In this document: positions 25,350 through 34,546 of the stretch, one piece after another
How the letters are laid out: the number at the start of each line of letters is the position of its first letter
Position numbering within the stretch: the first letter of the stretch is position 1
DNA from: Bradyrhizobium nivariense
Lineage (GTDB): Bacteria; Pseudomonadota; Alphaproteobacteria; Rhizobiales; Xanthobacteraceae
Direction of reading: 5' to 3'
Assembly (NCBI RefSeq): GCF_029846715.1
Contig: NZ_JARVWW010000029.1
Coordinates: forward strand, 37,743-101,742
Length of the DNA: 64,000 nucleotides
Position numbers and translations under genes: made by a program
Notes under the pieces: generated by a model
Databases searched by the model: none
Seen by the model: only the letters and a program-made list of their open reading frames with translations
Told to the model about the DNA's origin: nothing

Positions 25350-26435
25350 ATGCGCGCTGCGATCTTCAGGAACGGTGAGATTGTCGTCGACCGGATGGCC
25401 GAGCCGAAGCCGGGCCTCGGCCAGGTGCTGGTCAAGACGCTCGCCTGCGGCATCTGCGGCTCCGACCTGCACGCGCGCCAGCACGCTCATCGCATGGTGG
25501 AGATGGCGCGGAAGACCGGGCGCAAGCCGATGGATCTCGCTCGCGACATCGTGTTCGGCCACGAGTTCTGCTGCGAGATCGTCGATTACGGTCCCGGCAC
25601 AACGCGCAAGCTCAAGCCCGGCATACACGTCTGCTCGCTGCCGGCCCTCGTGACGCCGCAGGGCATCGAAGGCATCGGCTATTCCAACGACAATGTCGGA
25701 GGCTACGCCGAGGCGATGCTGCTCAGCGAGGGGCTGCTGCTCGAAGTGCCCAATGGTCTCGCGCCGGAACATGCCGCTCTTACCGAACCACTCGCGGTCG
25801 GCGTTCATGCTGTAGCCAAGGCCAACATTCGAGGCGGCGAGGTGCCGCTCGTGATCGGCTGCGGACCGGTCGGGCTCGCGGTGATTGCCGCGCTCAGGAT
25901 CAAGGGCCTGCATCCGATCGTCGCCGCCGACTATTCGCCGGCGCGGCGCGCGCTTGCGGCAAAACTCGGCGCCGATATCGTCGTCGATCCAAGGGTGTCA
26001 CAGCCCTATGCGACCTGGGCCGAGCACGCGCAGATGTCGGACGCGGAGAAAGCGGCGCGACCGCCGTTCCAGGCGATGCTGCCCGCGCTGAAGCCCGCGA
26101 TCATCTTCGAATGCGTCGGCGTGCCCGGTCTGTTGCAACAGGTGTTCGAGGGCGCGCCGCGCGATGCCAGGGTCGTCGTCGTCGGCGTCGGCGTCTGCAT
26201 GGAGACCGACAGACACGAGCCCATGCTCGGCATCATGAAGGAGCTCAACGTCCAGTATGTGCTCGGCTACACGCCGGACGAATTCGCGGCCTCACTGCGC
26301 CTGATCGCGGAAGGGCAGGTAGATGCCGCAGCGATGGTGACGGCCGAGATCGGCATCGACGGCGTCGCAAAAGCCTTCGCCGACCTCGCCAACCCTGAAG
26401 CCCACACCAAGATCATCGTGCAGCCGTGGCGATGA
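25350..26435 (+). CDS. Zinc-binding alcohol dehydrogenase family protein
   Basis: The 361-aa protein is a medium-chain dehydrogenase. The catalytic zinc ligands are probably Cys36 (CGICGSDLH) and His71-Glu72 (FGHEFC). The loop with four structural-zinc cysteines is absent. An insertion of about 15 residues between the first two motifs is unusual. The NAD motif is PLVIGCGPVGLAVIAAL. The reaction is oxidation of an alcohol or polyol, or a related reduction. GGGAGGAG gives a strong start. A palindromic repeat follows. Substrate unknown. Confidence 0.87.
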   Translation: MRAAIFRNGEIVVDRMAEPKPGLGQVLVKTLACGICGSDLHARQHAHRMVEMARKTGRKPMDLARDIVFGHEFCCEIVDYGPGTTRKLKPGIHVCSLPALVTPQGIEGIGYSNDNVGGYAEAMLLSEGLLLEVPNGLAPEHAALTEPLAVGVHAVAKANIRGGEVPLVIGCGPVGLAVIAALRIKGLHPIVAADYSPARRALAAKLGADIVVDPRVSQPYATWAEHAQMSDAEKAARPPFQAMLPALKPAIIFECVGVPGLLQQVFEGAPRDARVVVVGVGVCMETDRHEPMLGIMKELNVQYVLGYTPDEFAASLRLIAEGQVDAAAMVTAEIGIDGVAKAFADLANPEAHTKIIVQPWR

Positions 26436-26456
26436 TCGCTGGTCGGGAGTCTCCTT

Positions 26457-26585
26457 GTGGCCATCCTTCGAGACGCCCGCTTTGCGGGCTCCTCAGGATG
26501 AGGATTTGATTTGCGACGAAATGCCAATCCCTCATGGTGAGGAGCCCGCAAAGCGGGCGTCTCGAACCATGCAGGCCGAGCACGC
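26457..26585. repeat. Dispersed palindromic repeat, family C copy 1
   Basis: The arms read TTCGAGACGCCCGCTTTGCG and GAGCCCGCAAAGCGGGCGTC, with internal CCTCAGGATGAGG and CCTCATGGTGAGG. The second copy at 42260-42388 shares the ends, including CGAACCATGCAGGCCGAGCA. It lies between the dehydrogenase and PPK2 genes, which converge. Confidence 0.75.
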
Positions 26586-26603
26586 CCATTTCGGCACCCT
26601 TCG

Positions 26604-27524
26604 TCAATATTTCGAAGGCACGTGCATCTCCGCCGGAATCGGCCCGCGGTGATAGTCGGGGTTGCGGACGCGCGGCGGCAGCACCACCGGCGCGCGCTCG
26701 ACTTCCTGGTAGGGCATCTGGCTCAAGAGATGCGAGATGCAGTTGAGCCGTGCGCGCTTCTTGTCCACGGCGTCGACGATCCACCACGGCGAGTCCGGCA
26801 GGTGCGTGTACTCCAGCATCGTCTCCTTGGCCTTGGTGTACGCCTCCCAGCGGCTGCGCGCCTCGACGTCCATCGGGCTCAGCTTCCACTGCTTGAGCGG
26901 ATCCTTGATGCGCATCGTGAAACGGAACTGCTGCTCGTCGTCGGTGATGGAGAACCAGTATTTGACAAGGATGATGCCGGAACGGATCAGCATCCGCTCG
27001 AACTCCGGCACGGTCTTGAAGAACTCCTGATACTGCTCATCGGTGCAGAAGCCCATCACGCGCTCGACGCCGGCGCGGTTGTACCAGCTGCGATCGAACA
27101 GCACCATCTCGCCGCCGGCCGGCAAATGCGCGACGTAGCGCTGGAAATACCATTGCGTGCGCTCGCGCTCGCTCGGGGCGGGGAGCGCCGCGACGCGGCA
27201 GATGCGGGGATTGAGGCGCTGGGTGATGCGCTTGATGACGCCGCCCTTGCCGGCGGAATCGCGGCCCTCGAACAGCACCACGACCTTCTTCTTTTCGCTC
27301 TGCACCCAGTCCTGCAGCTTGACCAGCTCGCCCTGGAGCCGCAGCAACTCCCGGAAATAGAGCCTCCGATCGACCGTCGGGCGGAGCGTGTCGGTCTCGT
27401 CCAGCAGCTCGTCGAGCCTGCTGTCATCCAGCTCCATCTCCAGCTCTTCGTCGAGATCGTCGGTCATTTCCCGGATGATGCGCTCGCGTTTGGCCATTTC
27501 AGGGGTGCGGTCGGATGCGGTCAT
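26604..27524 (-). CDS. ppk2: Polyphosphate kinase 2 (PPK2)
   Basis: The protein of about 306 aa is a PPK2-family kinase with Walker A GRDSAGKGG (residues 87-95) and Walker B region VLFDRSWYNR (Asp144-Arg145). The lid motifs are also in the expected places. It transfers phosphate between polyphosphate and nucleoside phosphates in the cytoplasm. The N-terminal 50 residues are strongly acidic and probably flexible. I start it at 27524 with AGAGAG upstream; the frame is open 14 codons further. It is convergent with the dehydrogenase gene and separated from it by a palindromic repeat. NMP or NDP preference is not decided here. Confidence 0.92.
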   Translation of the reverse strand: MTASDRTPEMAKRERIIREMTDDLDEELEMELDDSRLDELLDETDTLRPTVDRRLYFRELLRLQGELVKLQDWVQSEKKKVVVLFEGRDSAGKGGVIKRITQRLNPRICRVAALPAPSERERTQWYFQRYVAHLPAGGEMVLFDRSWYNRAGVERVMGFCTDEQYQEFFKTVPEFERMLIRSGIILVKYWFSITDDEQQFRFTMRIKDPLKQWKLSPMDVEARSRWEAYTKAKETMLEYTHLPDSPWWIVDAVDKKRARLNCISHLLSQMPYQEVERAPVVLPPRVRNPDYHRGPIPAEMHVPSKY

Positions 27525-27613
27525 GGGGCTCTCTTTTCGGCGGGGGGGCCTGTCGCCCGTGACCATCGGCGGGGTTTATTGCGGCCATGTGACAGCGGCG
27601 GCCGGGTCAGCCG

Positions 27614-28075
27614 TCACACCGGCAGCGCGATCGAATATTTCACCTGGCTGAGCGCAAAACTGGACTCGATCGAAGCGATGCCGTCGAGCCGGGTCAACTT
27701 GGTCTTCAGGAAGGTTTCGTAGGAGGCGAGATCGGCGGCGACCACGCGCAGCAGATAGTCGCGGTTGCCGGTCATCAGATAGCACTCCAGCACCTCGTCC
27801 CATTTCGAGATCGCGCGCGCGAAGCGGTTGAGATCCTCCTCCTTCTGCCGCGCCAGCTTGATCGAGATGAAGACGCTGACATGCAGCCCCAGCGCCTTCT
27901 GGTCGACGGTCGCGATGTAGCGCGAGATGACGCCGCGCTCCTCCAGCAACTTGACCCGGCGATGGCAGGGCGAGACCGACAGCCCGACCTTGTCGGCGAG
28001 CTCCTGCATGGTCAGCCGGCTGTCGGTCTGGAGAGAGCTGAGGATTTTTCGGTCGATGGCGTCGAGTTCCGGCAT
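27614..28075 (-). CDS. Lrp/AsnC-family transcriptional regulator
   Basis: The 153-aa protein has an N-terminal helix-turn-helix (LDAIDRKILSSLQTDSRLT, then LADKVGLSVSPCHRRVKLLE). A C-terminal RAM/AsnC effector domain follows, with YLMTGNRDYLLRVVAADLASYE. Members sense amino acids or related small molecules. It is divergent from the transketolase-like gene with 131 nt between starts, in which there is an AT-rich pseudo-palindrome (28108-28124), so regulation of that gene and itself is likely. Effector unknown. Confidence 0.9.
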   Translation of the reverse strand: MPELDAIDRKILSSLQTDSRLTMQELADKVGLSVSPCHRRVKLLEERGVISRYIATVDQKALGLHVSVFISIKLARQKEEDLNRFARAISKWDEVLECYLMTGNRDYLLRVVAADLASYETFLKTKLTRLDGIASIESSFALSQVKYSIALPV

Positions 28076-28107
28076 TGGGAAAAAACCTGCGTTTTAGGGG
28101 GGTATTA

Positions 28108-28124
28108 TTGGTATAGTATCCTAA
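28108..28124. promoter_or_regulatory. Candidate Lrp-type operator
   Basis: The 17-nt sequence TTGGTATAGTATCCTAA matches its own reverse complement at 13 of 17 positions. It lies between the divergent Lrp and transketolase genes in a locally AT-rich stretch. GGTATTA occurs on both sides (near 28101 and 28153). Confidence 0.35.
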
Positions 28125-28206
28125 TATCGGCGGGTATTACGCGAAAAATTGAGAAATTTGGCGCGGCTTGCGGACGTATGATCGGCCTTATTTTCCGGAG
28201 CTCGCC

Positions 28207-30570
28207 ATGCCCGTCGATTCCGCGCGCCTCGAAACCCTGACCGCACTCGCCCGCAAGGCGCTGTGGCTGTCGTCCTGGACGATCCATCACGCCAACCACA
28301 TCCGCACCAGCTCGGACGGCCTGAAGGTCGGCGGCCACCAGGCCTCGTCGGCTTCGCTCGCCACCATCATGTCGGCGCTGTATTTCCATGCCTTGCGGCC
28401 CGAAGACCGCGTCGCGGTGAAGCCGCATGCGAGCCCGGTGTTCCACGCCATCCAGTATCTGTTCGGCCGGCAGAGCCGCGAGAAGCTGGAGAATTTCCGC
28501 GGCTTCAAGGGCGCGCAATCCTATCCCTCGCGCACCAAGGACGTCGACGACGTCGATTTCTCCACCGGCTCGGTCGGCCTCGGCGTCGCGCAGACGCTGT
28601 TCGCCTCGCTGGTGCAGGACTACGTCAAGGCGCATGGCTGGATGAAGGATCGCCGCGAAGGGCGGATGATTGCCCTGGTCGGCGATGCCGAGATGGACGA
28701 GGGCAACATTTTCGAGGCGCTCGCCGAAGGCTGGAAGCACGGCCTGCGCAACACCTGGTGGGTGGTCGATTATAACCGCCAGTCGCTCGATGCCGTCGTC
28801 CGCGAAGGCCTCTGGGAAAAGTTCGAGACCATGTTCCGCAATTTCGGCTGGGACGTGGTGATCGTGAAATACGGCCGCCTGATGCGCGAGGCCTTTGCCG
28901 AGCCCGGCGGCGAGGCGTTGAAGCGCTGGATCGACAATTGCCCGAACGCGCTCTACGCCGCACTGTGCTTTCAGGGCGGCGCGGCGTTCCGCAAGCATTT
29001 GCATGACGAGATCGGCGATCAGGGACCTATCACGAAACTGATCGACAAGCGCAGCGACGACGAACTGCTGGCGCTGATGTCGAACCTCGGCGGCCATGAC
29101 ATGGCGAGCATGCTGGAGGCGTTCGAACAGATCGATCACGATCGCCCGGTCTGCTTCATCGCCTACACCATCAAGGGCGTCGGCCTGCCGTTCCAGGGCC
29201 ACAAGGACAATCACGCCGGCCTGATGACGGTCGCGCAGATGGAGAAATATCGCGAGAGCCAGAACATCCGGCCTGGGCACGAATGGGACAGATACGAGGG
29301 CCTCGCGCAAGACGCCACCGAGCTCGACGCCTTCCTCGCGCACGTGCCGTTCAACCAGGACGGCCGCCGGCTCACCGCGCCTGTTATCGAGGTGCCCTCG
29401 CAGCTCGCCTTCAAGCCGTCGCCGCAGATGTCGACCCAGCAGGGCTTTGGTCTGGTGCTGAACGAGATCGCGCGCAGCGACGGCGAGCTGGCAAGACGCA
29501 TCGTCACGACATCGCCCGACGTCACCGTCTCGACCAATCTCGGTCCGTGGGTAAACCGGCGCGGCCTGTTTGCGCGCGGCGAGAAGGCGGACTTATTCCG
29601 CAGCGAGAAAATTCCCTCCACGTTCAACTGGGACTTTTCGCCAAAAGGCCAGCATCTCGAACTCGGCATCGCCGAGATGAATCTGTTCATCATGCTTTCG
29701 GCGCTCGGCCTGTCGCACCAGATCAACGGCGAGCGGCTGCTGCCGGTCGGCACGCTCTACGATCCCTTCATCGAGCGCGGGCTCGATGCGCTGAACTATG
29801 CCTGCTACCAGGACGCCCGCTTCATGGTGGCGGCAACGCCTTCGGGCATCACGCTCGCGCCCGAAGGCGGCGCGCATCAATCGATCGCAACGCCTTTGAT
29901 CGGCATGGCGCAGGACGGCCTTGCCTCGTTCGAGCCGGCCTTCGTCGACGAGCTCGCCGTGATCATGGCTTTCGGCTTCAACCACATGCAGCGCGATCCG
30001 GGCGAGGGCGGCTCGATCTATTTGCGGCTCTCGACGCGCAGCATCGAGCAGGCGCAGCGGATCATGACGCCGGAGCTTGCACAGGGCATCACCGACGGCG
30101 CCTATTGGCTGCGCAAGCCGGGCCCCAATGCCGAAGTCGTGATCGCCTATACCGGCGCGGTCGCGCCGGAAGCGATCGAGGCGACCGGCTTCATCGGCGA
30201 GAGCCGCCGCGACATCGGCCTGCTCGCAATCACCTCGGCGGATCGTCTCCATGCAGGTTGGACCGCCGCACGGAAATTGCGCCGTGATCGGAGAGGCGTG
30301 CAGCATCTCAGCCACATCGAAAAACTGCTCGCGCCGCTGCCGCGCGACTGCGGCATCGTGACCGTGATCGACGGCCATCCGGCGGCGCTCGGCTGGCTCG
30401 GCAGCGTCCGCGGCCATCGCGTCGAGGCGCTCGGCGTCGAGCAGTTCGGCCAGACCGGGACGATCGCCGACCTCTACCGCCATTACGGCATCGACGCCAA
30501 CGCCATCATCGATGCGGCCGAAAGCCTCACCACCGGCGCGCCGGTGCTGCATCGGAAGATGGCGGTGTAA
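28207..30570 (+). CDS. Transketolase-like / AceE-type thiamine-diphosphate enzyme
   Basis: The 787-aa protein has the layout of a homodimeric TPP enzyme. The TPP-binding motif is GDAEMDEGN (then WWVVDYNRQ), followed by a pyrimidine-binding domain (LGIAEMNLFIMLSALGLS) and a C-terminal domain. It is longer than ordinary transketolase (about 660 aa) and shorter than E. coli AceE (about 890), close to the E1-like transketolase group seen in rhizobia. The start at 28207 has CCGGAG upstream. It is divergent from the Lrp gene. It could act on pyruvate or a branched 2-oxo acid; the acceptor is not known. Confidence 0.85.
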   Translation: MPVDSARLETLTALARKALWLSSWTIHHANHIRTSSDGLKVGGHQASSASLATIMSALYFHALRPEDRVAVKPHASPVFHAIQYLFGRQSREKLENFRGFKGAQSYPSRTKDVDDVDFSTGSVGLGVAQTLFASLVQDYVKAHGWMKDRREGRMIALVGDAEMDEGNIFEALAEGWKHGLRNTWWVVDYNRQSLDAVVREGLWEKFETMFRNFGWDVVIVKYGRLMREAFAEPGGEALKRWIDNCPNALYAALCFQGGAAFRKHLHDEIGDQGPITKLIDKRSDDELLALMSNLGGHDMASMLEAFEQIDHDRPVCFIAYTIKGVGLPFQGHKDNHAGLMTVAQMEKYRESQNIRPGHEWDRYEGLAQDATELDAFLAHVPFNQDGRRLTAPVIEVPSQLAFKPSPQMSTQQGFGLVLNEIARSDGELARRIVTTSPDVTVSTNLGPWVNRRGLFARGEKADLFRSEKIPSTFNWDFSPKGQHLELGIAEMNLFIMLSALGLSHQINGERLLPVGTLYDPFIERGLDALNYACYQDARFMVAATPSGITLAPEGGAHQSIATPLIGMAQDGLASFEPAFVDELAVIMAFGFNHMQRDPGEGGSIYLRLSTRSIEQAQRIMTPELAQGITDGAYWLRKPGPNAEVVIAYTGAVAPEAIEATGFIGESRRDIGLLAITSADRLHAGWTAARKLRRDRRGVQHLSHIEKLLAPLPRDCGIVTVIDGHPAALGWLGSVRGHRVEALGVEQFGQTGTIADLYRHYGIDANAIIDAAESLTTGAPVLHRKMAV

Positions 30571-30579
30571 TCGCTCGCG

Positions 30580-30714
30580 TGGGCCCGGCTCTGCAGCGCA
30601 TCGCTGAAGTAGCGCTGCGCTGCGTCCGGGGCACGAGAGTGGTTCGGCTCGGTAAAATCTCGTGTCCCGGACGCGGCGCGGCATGAAATGACGCGACGCT
30701 GAGCCGGGACCCAT
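30580..30714. repeat. Dispersed palindromic repeat, family A copy 2
   Basis: It holds the same building blocks as 22127-22265: GCCCGGCTCTGCAGCGC, GCGTCCGGGGCACGAG, CTCGTGTCCCGGACGC and GAGCCGGGACCCA. The half elements are in swapped order. It lies between the transketolase-like and aldehyde dehydrogenase genes. Confidence 0.75.
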
Positions 30715-30859
30715 GGCGCTTGCCTCGGGTGAAGGCCCGCCCCATATTCCGCCCGTCCGCCGCAACGCTGGCCCCGCATATGGCGGGTTCAATTGCTGGC
30801 GCTTTCGTGCAAGGATGCCTGCCGAAACGCCCCCTCCAAGCCCCAAGAAGAGGTTCACA

Positions 30860-32290
30860 ATGGTCAATCGCATGCAATTCTACATCGACGGCGCCTGGGT
30901 CGATCCCGCCGTCAAGAAGTCCACTGCCGTGGTCAATCCGGCGACGGAAGAGGCGATGTACGAGATTGCGCTGGGCTCCAAGGCCGACGTCGACAAGGCC
31001 GTCGCCGCCGCCAAGAGCGCGTTCGTGACATTCTCCCAGACCAGCCGTGACGAGCGCGTCGCGCTGCTCACCAAAGTCATCGAGATCTACAAGGGCCGGC
31101 TCAAGGAGATCGGCGCCGCCGTCTCCGACGAGATGGGTGCGCCGCTGCCGATGGCGGAGAAGCTCCAGGCCGGCGCCGGCCTCGGCCACCTCATGACCAC
31201 GCTCGACGTTCTCAAGAACTATCATTTCGAGGAACCGGTCGGCACCGCCATGGTGCTGCGCGAGCCGGTCGGCGTGGTCGGCATGATCACGCCCTGGAAC
31301 TGGCCGCTCAACCAGATCGCCTGCAAGGTCGCGCCCGCGCTCGCCGCCGGCTGCACCATGATCCTGAAGCCGTCGGAGTTTACGCCTACCTCGGCGCTGA
31401 TCTTCGCCGAGATCCTGCATGAAGCCGGCGTGCCGAAGGGCGTGTTCAACCTCGTCAACGGCCTTGGCCCCGAGGTCGGCGCTGCCATGAGCGAGCACCC
31501 CGATATCGACATGATCTCGTTCACCGGCTCGACCCGCGCCGGCATCGACGTTGCCAAGCGCGCAGCCCCGACCGTGAAGCGCGTCAGCCAGGAGCTCGGC
31601 GGCAAGTCGCCGAACGTCATCCTCGAAGGCGCCGACCTGCAGAAGGCGGTGACCGGTGGCGTGATGCACATGTTCAACAACTCCGGCCAGTCCTGCAACG
31701 CGCCCTCGCGCATGATCGTGCCGCTGTCGAAGATGAAGGAAGTCGCCGCGATCGCGAAGGCTGTGGCCGACAAGACCAAGGCCGGCGATCCGCGCGCCGA
31801 AGGCACCACCATCGGCCCCGTGGTCAACCGCGGCCAGTGGGACAAGATCCAGGGGCTGATCAAGAAGGGCATCGACGAGGGCGCAACGCTCGTGTCCGGC
31901 GGCCCGGGCCTGCCCGAAGGCGTCAACAAGGGCTTCTATGTCCGCCCGACCATCTTCGCCGACGTCACCCCTGACATGACGATCGCCCGCGAAGAAATCT
32001 TTGGGCCGGTGCTCACCATCATCGGTGCCAAGGACGAAGCCGAGGCCGTGCACATTGCCAACGACACGCCCTATGGGCTCGCCGGATATGTTACGGCCGA
32101 TACGGTCGAGAACGCCAAGCGGGTCGGCCGCCAGATCCGCGCCGGCAATGTCAACCTCCAGGGCGTGCCCAACGACCGCAGCGCGCCGTTCGGCGGCTAC
32201 AAGCAGTCGGGCAACGGCCGCGAGTGGGGCAAGTACGGCCTCGAGGACTTCCTCGAAGTGAAGGCCGTCGCCGGCTTCAACGCGGCGTAA
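30860..32290 (+). CDS. NAD(P)-dependent aldehyde dehydrogenase
   Basis: The 476-aa enzyme shows the ALDH signatures: oxyanion Asn147 (PWNWP), general base Glu245 (QELGGKSPN) and nucleophile Cys279 (NSGQSCNAP). The cofactor site is FTGSTRAG. It oxidises an aldehyde to the acid in the cytoplasm. In this neighbourhood (lactonase, uronate-dehydrogenase-like protein, sugar-acid dehydratase) a semialdehyde from sugar-acid breakdown is one possible substrate, but this is inference. I start it at 30860 with GAAGAGG upstream. A canonical terminator follows at 32315-32348. Confidence 0.92.
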   Translation: MVNRMQFYIDGAWVDPAVKKSTAVVNPATEEAMYEIALGSKADVDKAVAAAKSAFVTFSQTSRDERVALLTKVIEIYKGRLKEIGAAVSDEMGAPLPMAEKLQAGAGLGHLMTTLDVLKNYHFEEPVGTAMVLREPVGVVGMITPWNWPLNQIACKVAPALAAGCTMILKPSEFTPTSALIFAEILHEAGVPKGVFNLVNGLGPEVGAAMSEHPDIDMISFTGSTRAGIDVAKRAAPTVKRVSQELGGKSPNVILEGADLQKAVTGGVMHMFNNSGQSCNAPSRMIVPLSKMKEVAAIAKAVADKTKAGDPRAEGTTIGPVVNRGQWDKIQGLIKKGIDEGATLVSGGPGLPEGVNKGFYVRPTIFADVTPDMTIAREEIFGPVLTIIGAKDEAEAVHIANDTPYGLAGYVTADTVENAKRVGRQIRAGNVNLQGVPNDRSAPFGGYKQSGNGREWGKYGLEDFLEVKAVAGFNAA

Positions 32291-32314
32291 GTTTTATCGC
32301 CTGAAACGAACATG

Positions 32315-32348
32315 ACGCCGGAGCGGGAAACCGCTCCGGCGTTTTTTT
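32315..32348 (+). terminator. Rho-independent terminator after aldehyde dehydrogenase gene
   Basis: A perfect stem of 10 bp or more (32317-32326 with 32331-32340, extending to 12) has a GAAA tetraloop and is followed by seven Ts (32342-32348). This is the clearest intrinsic terminator in the window. Confidence 0.92.
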
Positions 32349-32386
32349 GTTTCGTCATTGCAACGCTCGCAATGGTGCGAAGAATC

Positions 32387-32454
32387 GTAGCCCGCATGGA
32401 GCGAAGCGGAATGCGGGACCGGTCCCGGATTGCGCTTCGCTCCATCCGGGCTAC
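32387..32454. repeat. Palindromic repeat (family E)
   Basis: Inverted arms GTAGCCCGCATGGAGCGAAGC and GCTTCGCTCCATCCGGGCTAC (nearly perfect) surround an inner CCCGGA/TGCGGGACC segment. The form resembles short repeats common in rhizobial intergenic DNA. It sits between the terminator and the convergent lactonase gene. Confidence 0.65.
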
Positions 32455-32482
32455 GGGGCGGCGCGCAACGACGGCGGAGTAA

Positions 32483-33463
32483 CTATCCCCCCAGCGCGCC
32501 CTGTGTGTTCACGTACAACGCGTAGATCGACTGGCTCGCCGCCATGAACAGGCGGTTGCGCTTGACCCCGCCGAAGCAGAGGTTGGCGCAGCGTTCGGGC
32601 AGGGCGATCCGGCCGATCATGACGCCATCGGGCGCGAACACCACGACGCCGTCGAGCTCGGGATCACCCATGCCCCAGCCGCACCAGAGATTGCCGTCGA
32701 TGTCGCAGCGCATGCCGTCAGGGGTGCCCGGGCCTGCATCGATGTGGACGCGCTTGTTGGAAATCGCAGTGCCGTCGGCCGAGACGTCATAGGCGAGAAT
32801 CTTGCGGTTCGGAACCCCGCGCGATTCCACGACATAGAGGATCTTCTCGTCCGGCGAGAAGCACAGCCCGTTCGGCCCCAGCACGCCCTCGGCGACGATG
32901 GTTGCCTTGCCGGTCGCGGGATCGAGCCGGTAGACGTTCGGCTCGATCTCGGGCTCCGCCTTGTAGCCTTCGTAATTGCCAAGCAGGCCGAAGGTGGGAT
33001 CGGTGAACCAGACCGCGCCGTCGGATTTCACCACGACGTCGTTCGGCGCGTTGAGCTTCTTGCCGCCAAAAGAATCCATCAGCACGGTGATGCTGCCGTC
33101 ATATTCGGTGCGGGTGACGCGTCGCCCGCCATGCTCGCAGGTGACGAGCCGGCCCTGGCGATCCCTGGTGTTGCCGTTGGCGAAATTGGAGGGCTTGCGG
33201 AACACGCTGACGGCGCCGGTCTCCTCTTCCCATTTGACGATGCGCTGGTTCGGGATGTCGCTGCACAGCAGATAGCGTCCGTCGCCGAACCAGACCGGGC
33301 CCTCGGCCCAGCGCAGGCCGGTCGTCAGCCGTTCCACCGCCGAGAGCTTCAGCCAGTATTTTTCGAAGCGGGGATCGAGTGCACGGATCGCCGGATCGGG
33401 GTAATAGGTCGCCGGCCGCCAGCCTTGCTGCGATCCTTGGTTATGGGACGATGCATCGTTCAT
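32483..33463 (-). CDS. SMP-30/gluconolactonase-family lactonase
   Basis: The protein of about 326 aa is a beta-propeller lactonase. The metal-site pattern is GLRWAEGPVWFGDGRYLLCSD (Glu in the first blade), NAPNDVVVKSDGAVWFTDP and GPNGLCFSPDEKILYVVES, followed by GTPDGMRCDIDGNLWCGWG. It would open a sugar-acid lactone to the acid in the cytoplasm. It is divergent from the uronate-dehydrogenase-like gene, whose product would make an aldarolactone, so the two fit sequential steps. Start at ATG 33463; an in-frame TTG lies two codons upstream. Confidence 0.88.
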   Translation of the reverse strand: MNDASSHNQGSQQGWRPATYYPDPAIRALDPRFEKYWLKLSAVERLTTGLRWAEGPVWFGDGRYLLCSDIPNQRIVKWEEETGAVSVFRKPSNFANGNTRDRQGRLVTCEHGGRRVTRTEYDGSITVLMDSFGGKKLNAPNDVVVKSDGAVWFTDPTFGLLGNYEGYKAEPEIEPNVYRLDPATGKATIVAEGVLGPNGLCFSPDEKILYVVESRGVPNRKILAYDVSADGTAISNKRVHIDAGPGTPDGMRCDIDGNLWCGWGMGDPELDGVVVFAPDGVMIGRIALPERCANLCFGGVKRNRLFMAASQSIYALYVNTQGALGG

Positions 33464-33554
33464 GTGCAATTCTCGTTGTTGCGTTCCCTCTGTCCAAGTC
33501 TGCTAGCATCAGATATCTACGGCCGCAATTCGGTCGCTACATACGAGGAAAGAC

Positions 33555-34379
33555 ATGCCGCGCATCTTGATGACGGGAGCTTCGGGCGGGATTGGAACGC
33601 GCCTGCGAAAACTGCTGCCGCCGATCTATCCGGACCTCCTGCTCAGCGACATCCGGCCGCCCGCCGATCTCGGCCCGAACGAACAGTTCAAGGCGGCGGA
33701 CCTCTCTGACATGGCGCAGGTCGAGGCGCTCTGCGAGGGCGTCGACGGCATCATCCATTTCGGCGGCTATTCCGTCGAGGGCCCCTGGAACGACATCCTC
33801 CAGGCCAACATCGTCGGCGGCTACAATCTGTTCGAGGCCGCGTACAGGAAGGGCGTCAAGCGCGTGGTGTTCGCCTCGTCCAATCACGTGGTCGGCTTCT
33901 ATCCGCGCCACCTCAAGATCGGCACCGACGTCACCGTGCGCCCCGACGGGCGTTACGGCGTCAGCAAGGTGTTCGGCGAAGCGGTCGGCGCGCTCTATGC
34001 CGACAAGCACGGGCTGAAGGTCACCTGTATCCGCATCGGCAATTGCGACGAGCGGCCGCTCGATCATCGCCGCATCTCGATGTGGCTGAAGCCGGAAGAT
34101 CTCGTGCAGCTCTGTCAGATCGGGCTAGATCATCCCGACATCCATTTCGAGGTCTTCTACGGCGTCTCCCTGAACGAGCGCGCCTGGTGGGACAACCACC
34201 GCGCCTACGAGTTCGGCTACCGCCCGACCGGCCGCTCCGAGGATCATGTGGCGCACGCGATGGCCGAGCAGGCCAAGTTGAAGCCGGACCCGATCGGCGA
34301 CCACTACCAGGGCGGCTCGTTCGCCAGCCTGGAGTTCGACGGCGATGCGAGCCGCATCATCGATTGGAATAAGCGCTAG
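33555..34379 (+). CDS. NAD-dependent epimerase/dehydratase family, uronate-dehydrogenase-like
   Basis: The 274-aa extended SDR has the NAD motif GASGGIG (residues 8-14), a Ser-Asn-His segment (109-111) and the catalytic pair Tyr134-Lys138 (YGVSK). The SSNHVVGFYPR region and the overall length strongly resemble bacterial uronate dehydrogenases, which oxidise glucuronate or galacturonate to the aldarolactone. The divergent SMP-30 lactonase supports this. AGGAAAGAC precedes the ATG. A nucleotide-sugar epimerase is less likely given the short length. Confidence 0.8.
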   Translation: MPRILMTGASGGIGTRLRKLLPPIYPDLLLSDIRPPADLGPNEQFKAADLSDMAQVEALCEGVDGIIHFGGYSVEGPWNDILQANIVGGYNLFEAAYRKGVKRVVFASSNHVVGFYPRHLKIGTDVTVRPDGRYGVSKVFGEAVGALYADKHGLKVTCIRIGNCDERPLDHRRISMWLKPEDLVQLCQIGLDHPDIHFEVFYGVSLNERAWWDNHRAYEFGYRPTGRSEDHVAHAMAEQAKLKPDPIGDHYQGGSFASLEFDGDASRIIDWNKR

Positions 34380-34546
34380 GCGGCGGACTCACAATCTGAT
34401 CAGCCCGCGACGGCACGCCCCTGTCCGCGCTCGCCCTCGGGAGCGGACAGGGTCGCCGCAGCGAGCCGGCCGAGGGCCATCGGCGCACGCCCCGAATATC
34501 GCGACAAACGAGGCCTGCCCGGCTGATCGCGTGACCTGATCGCGCG

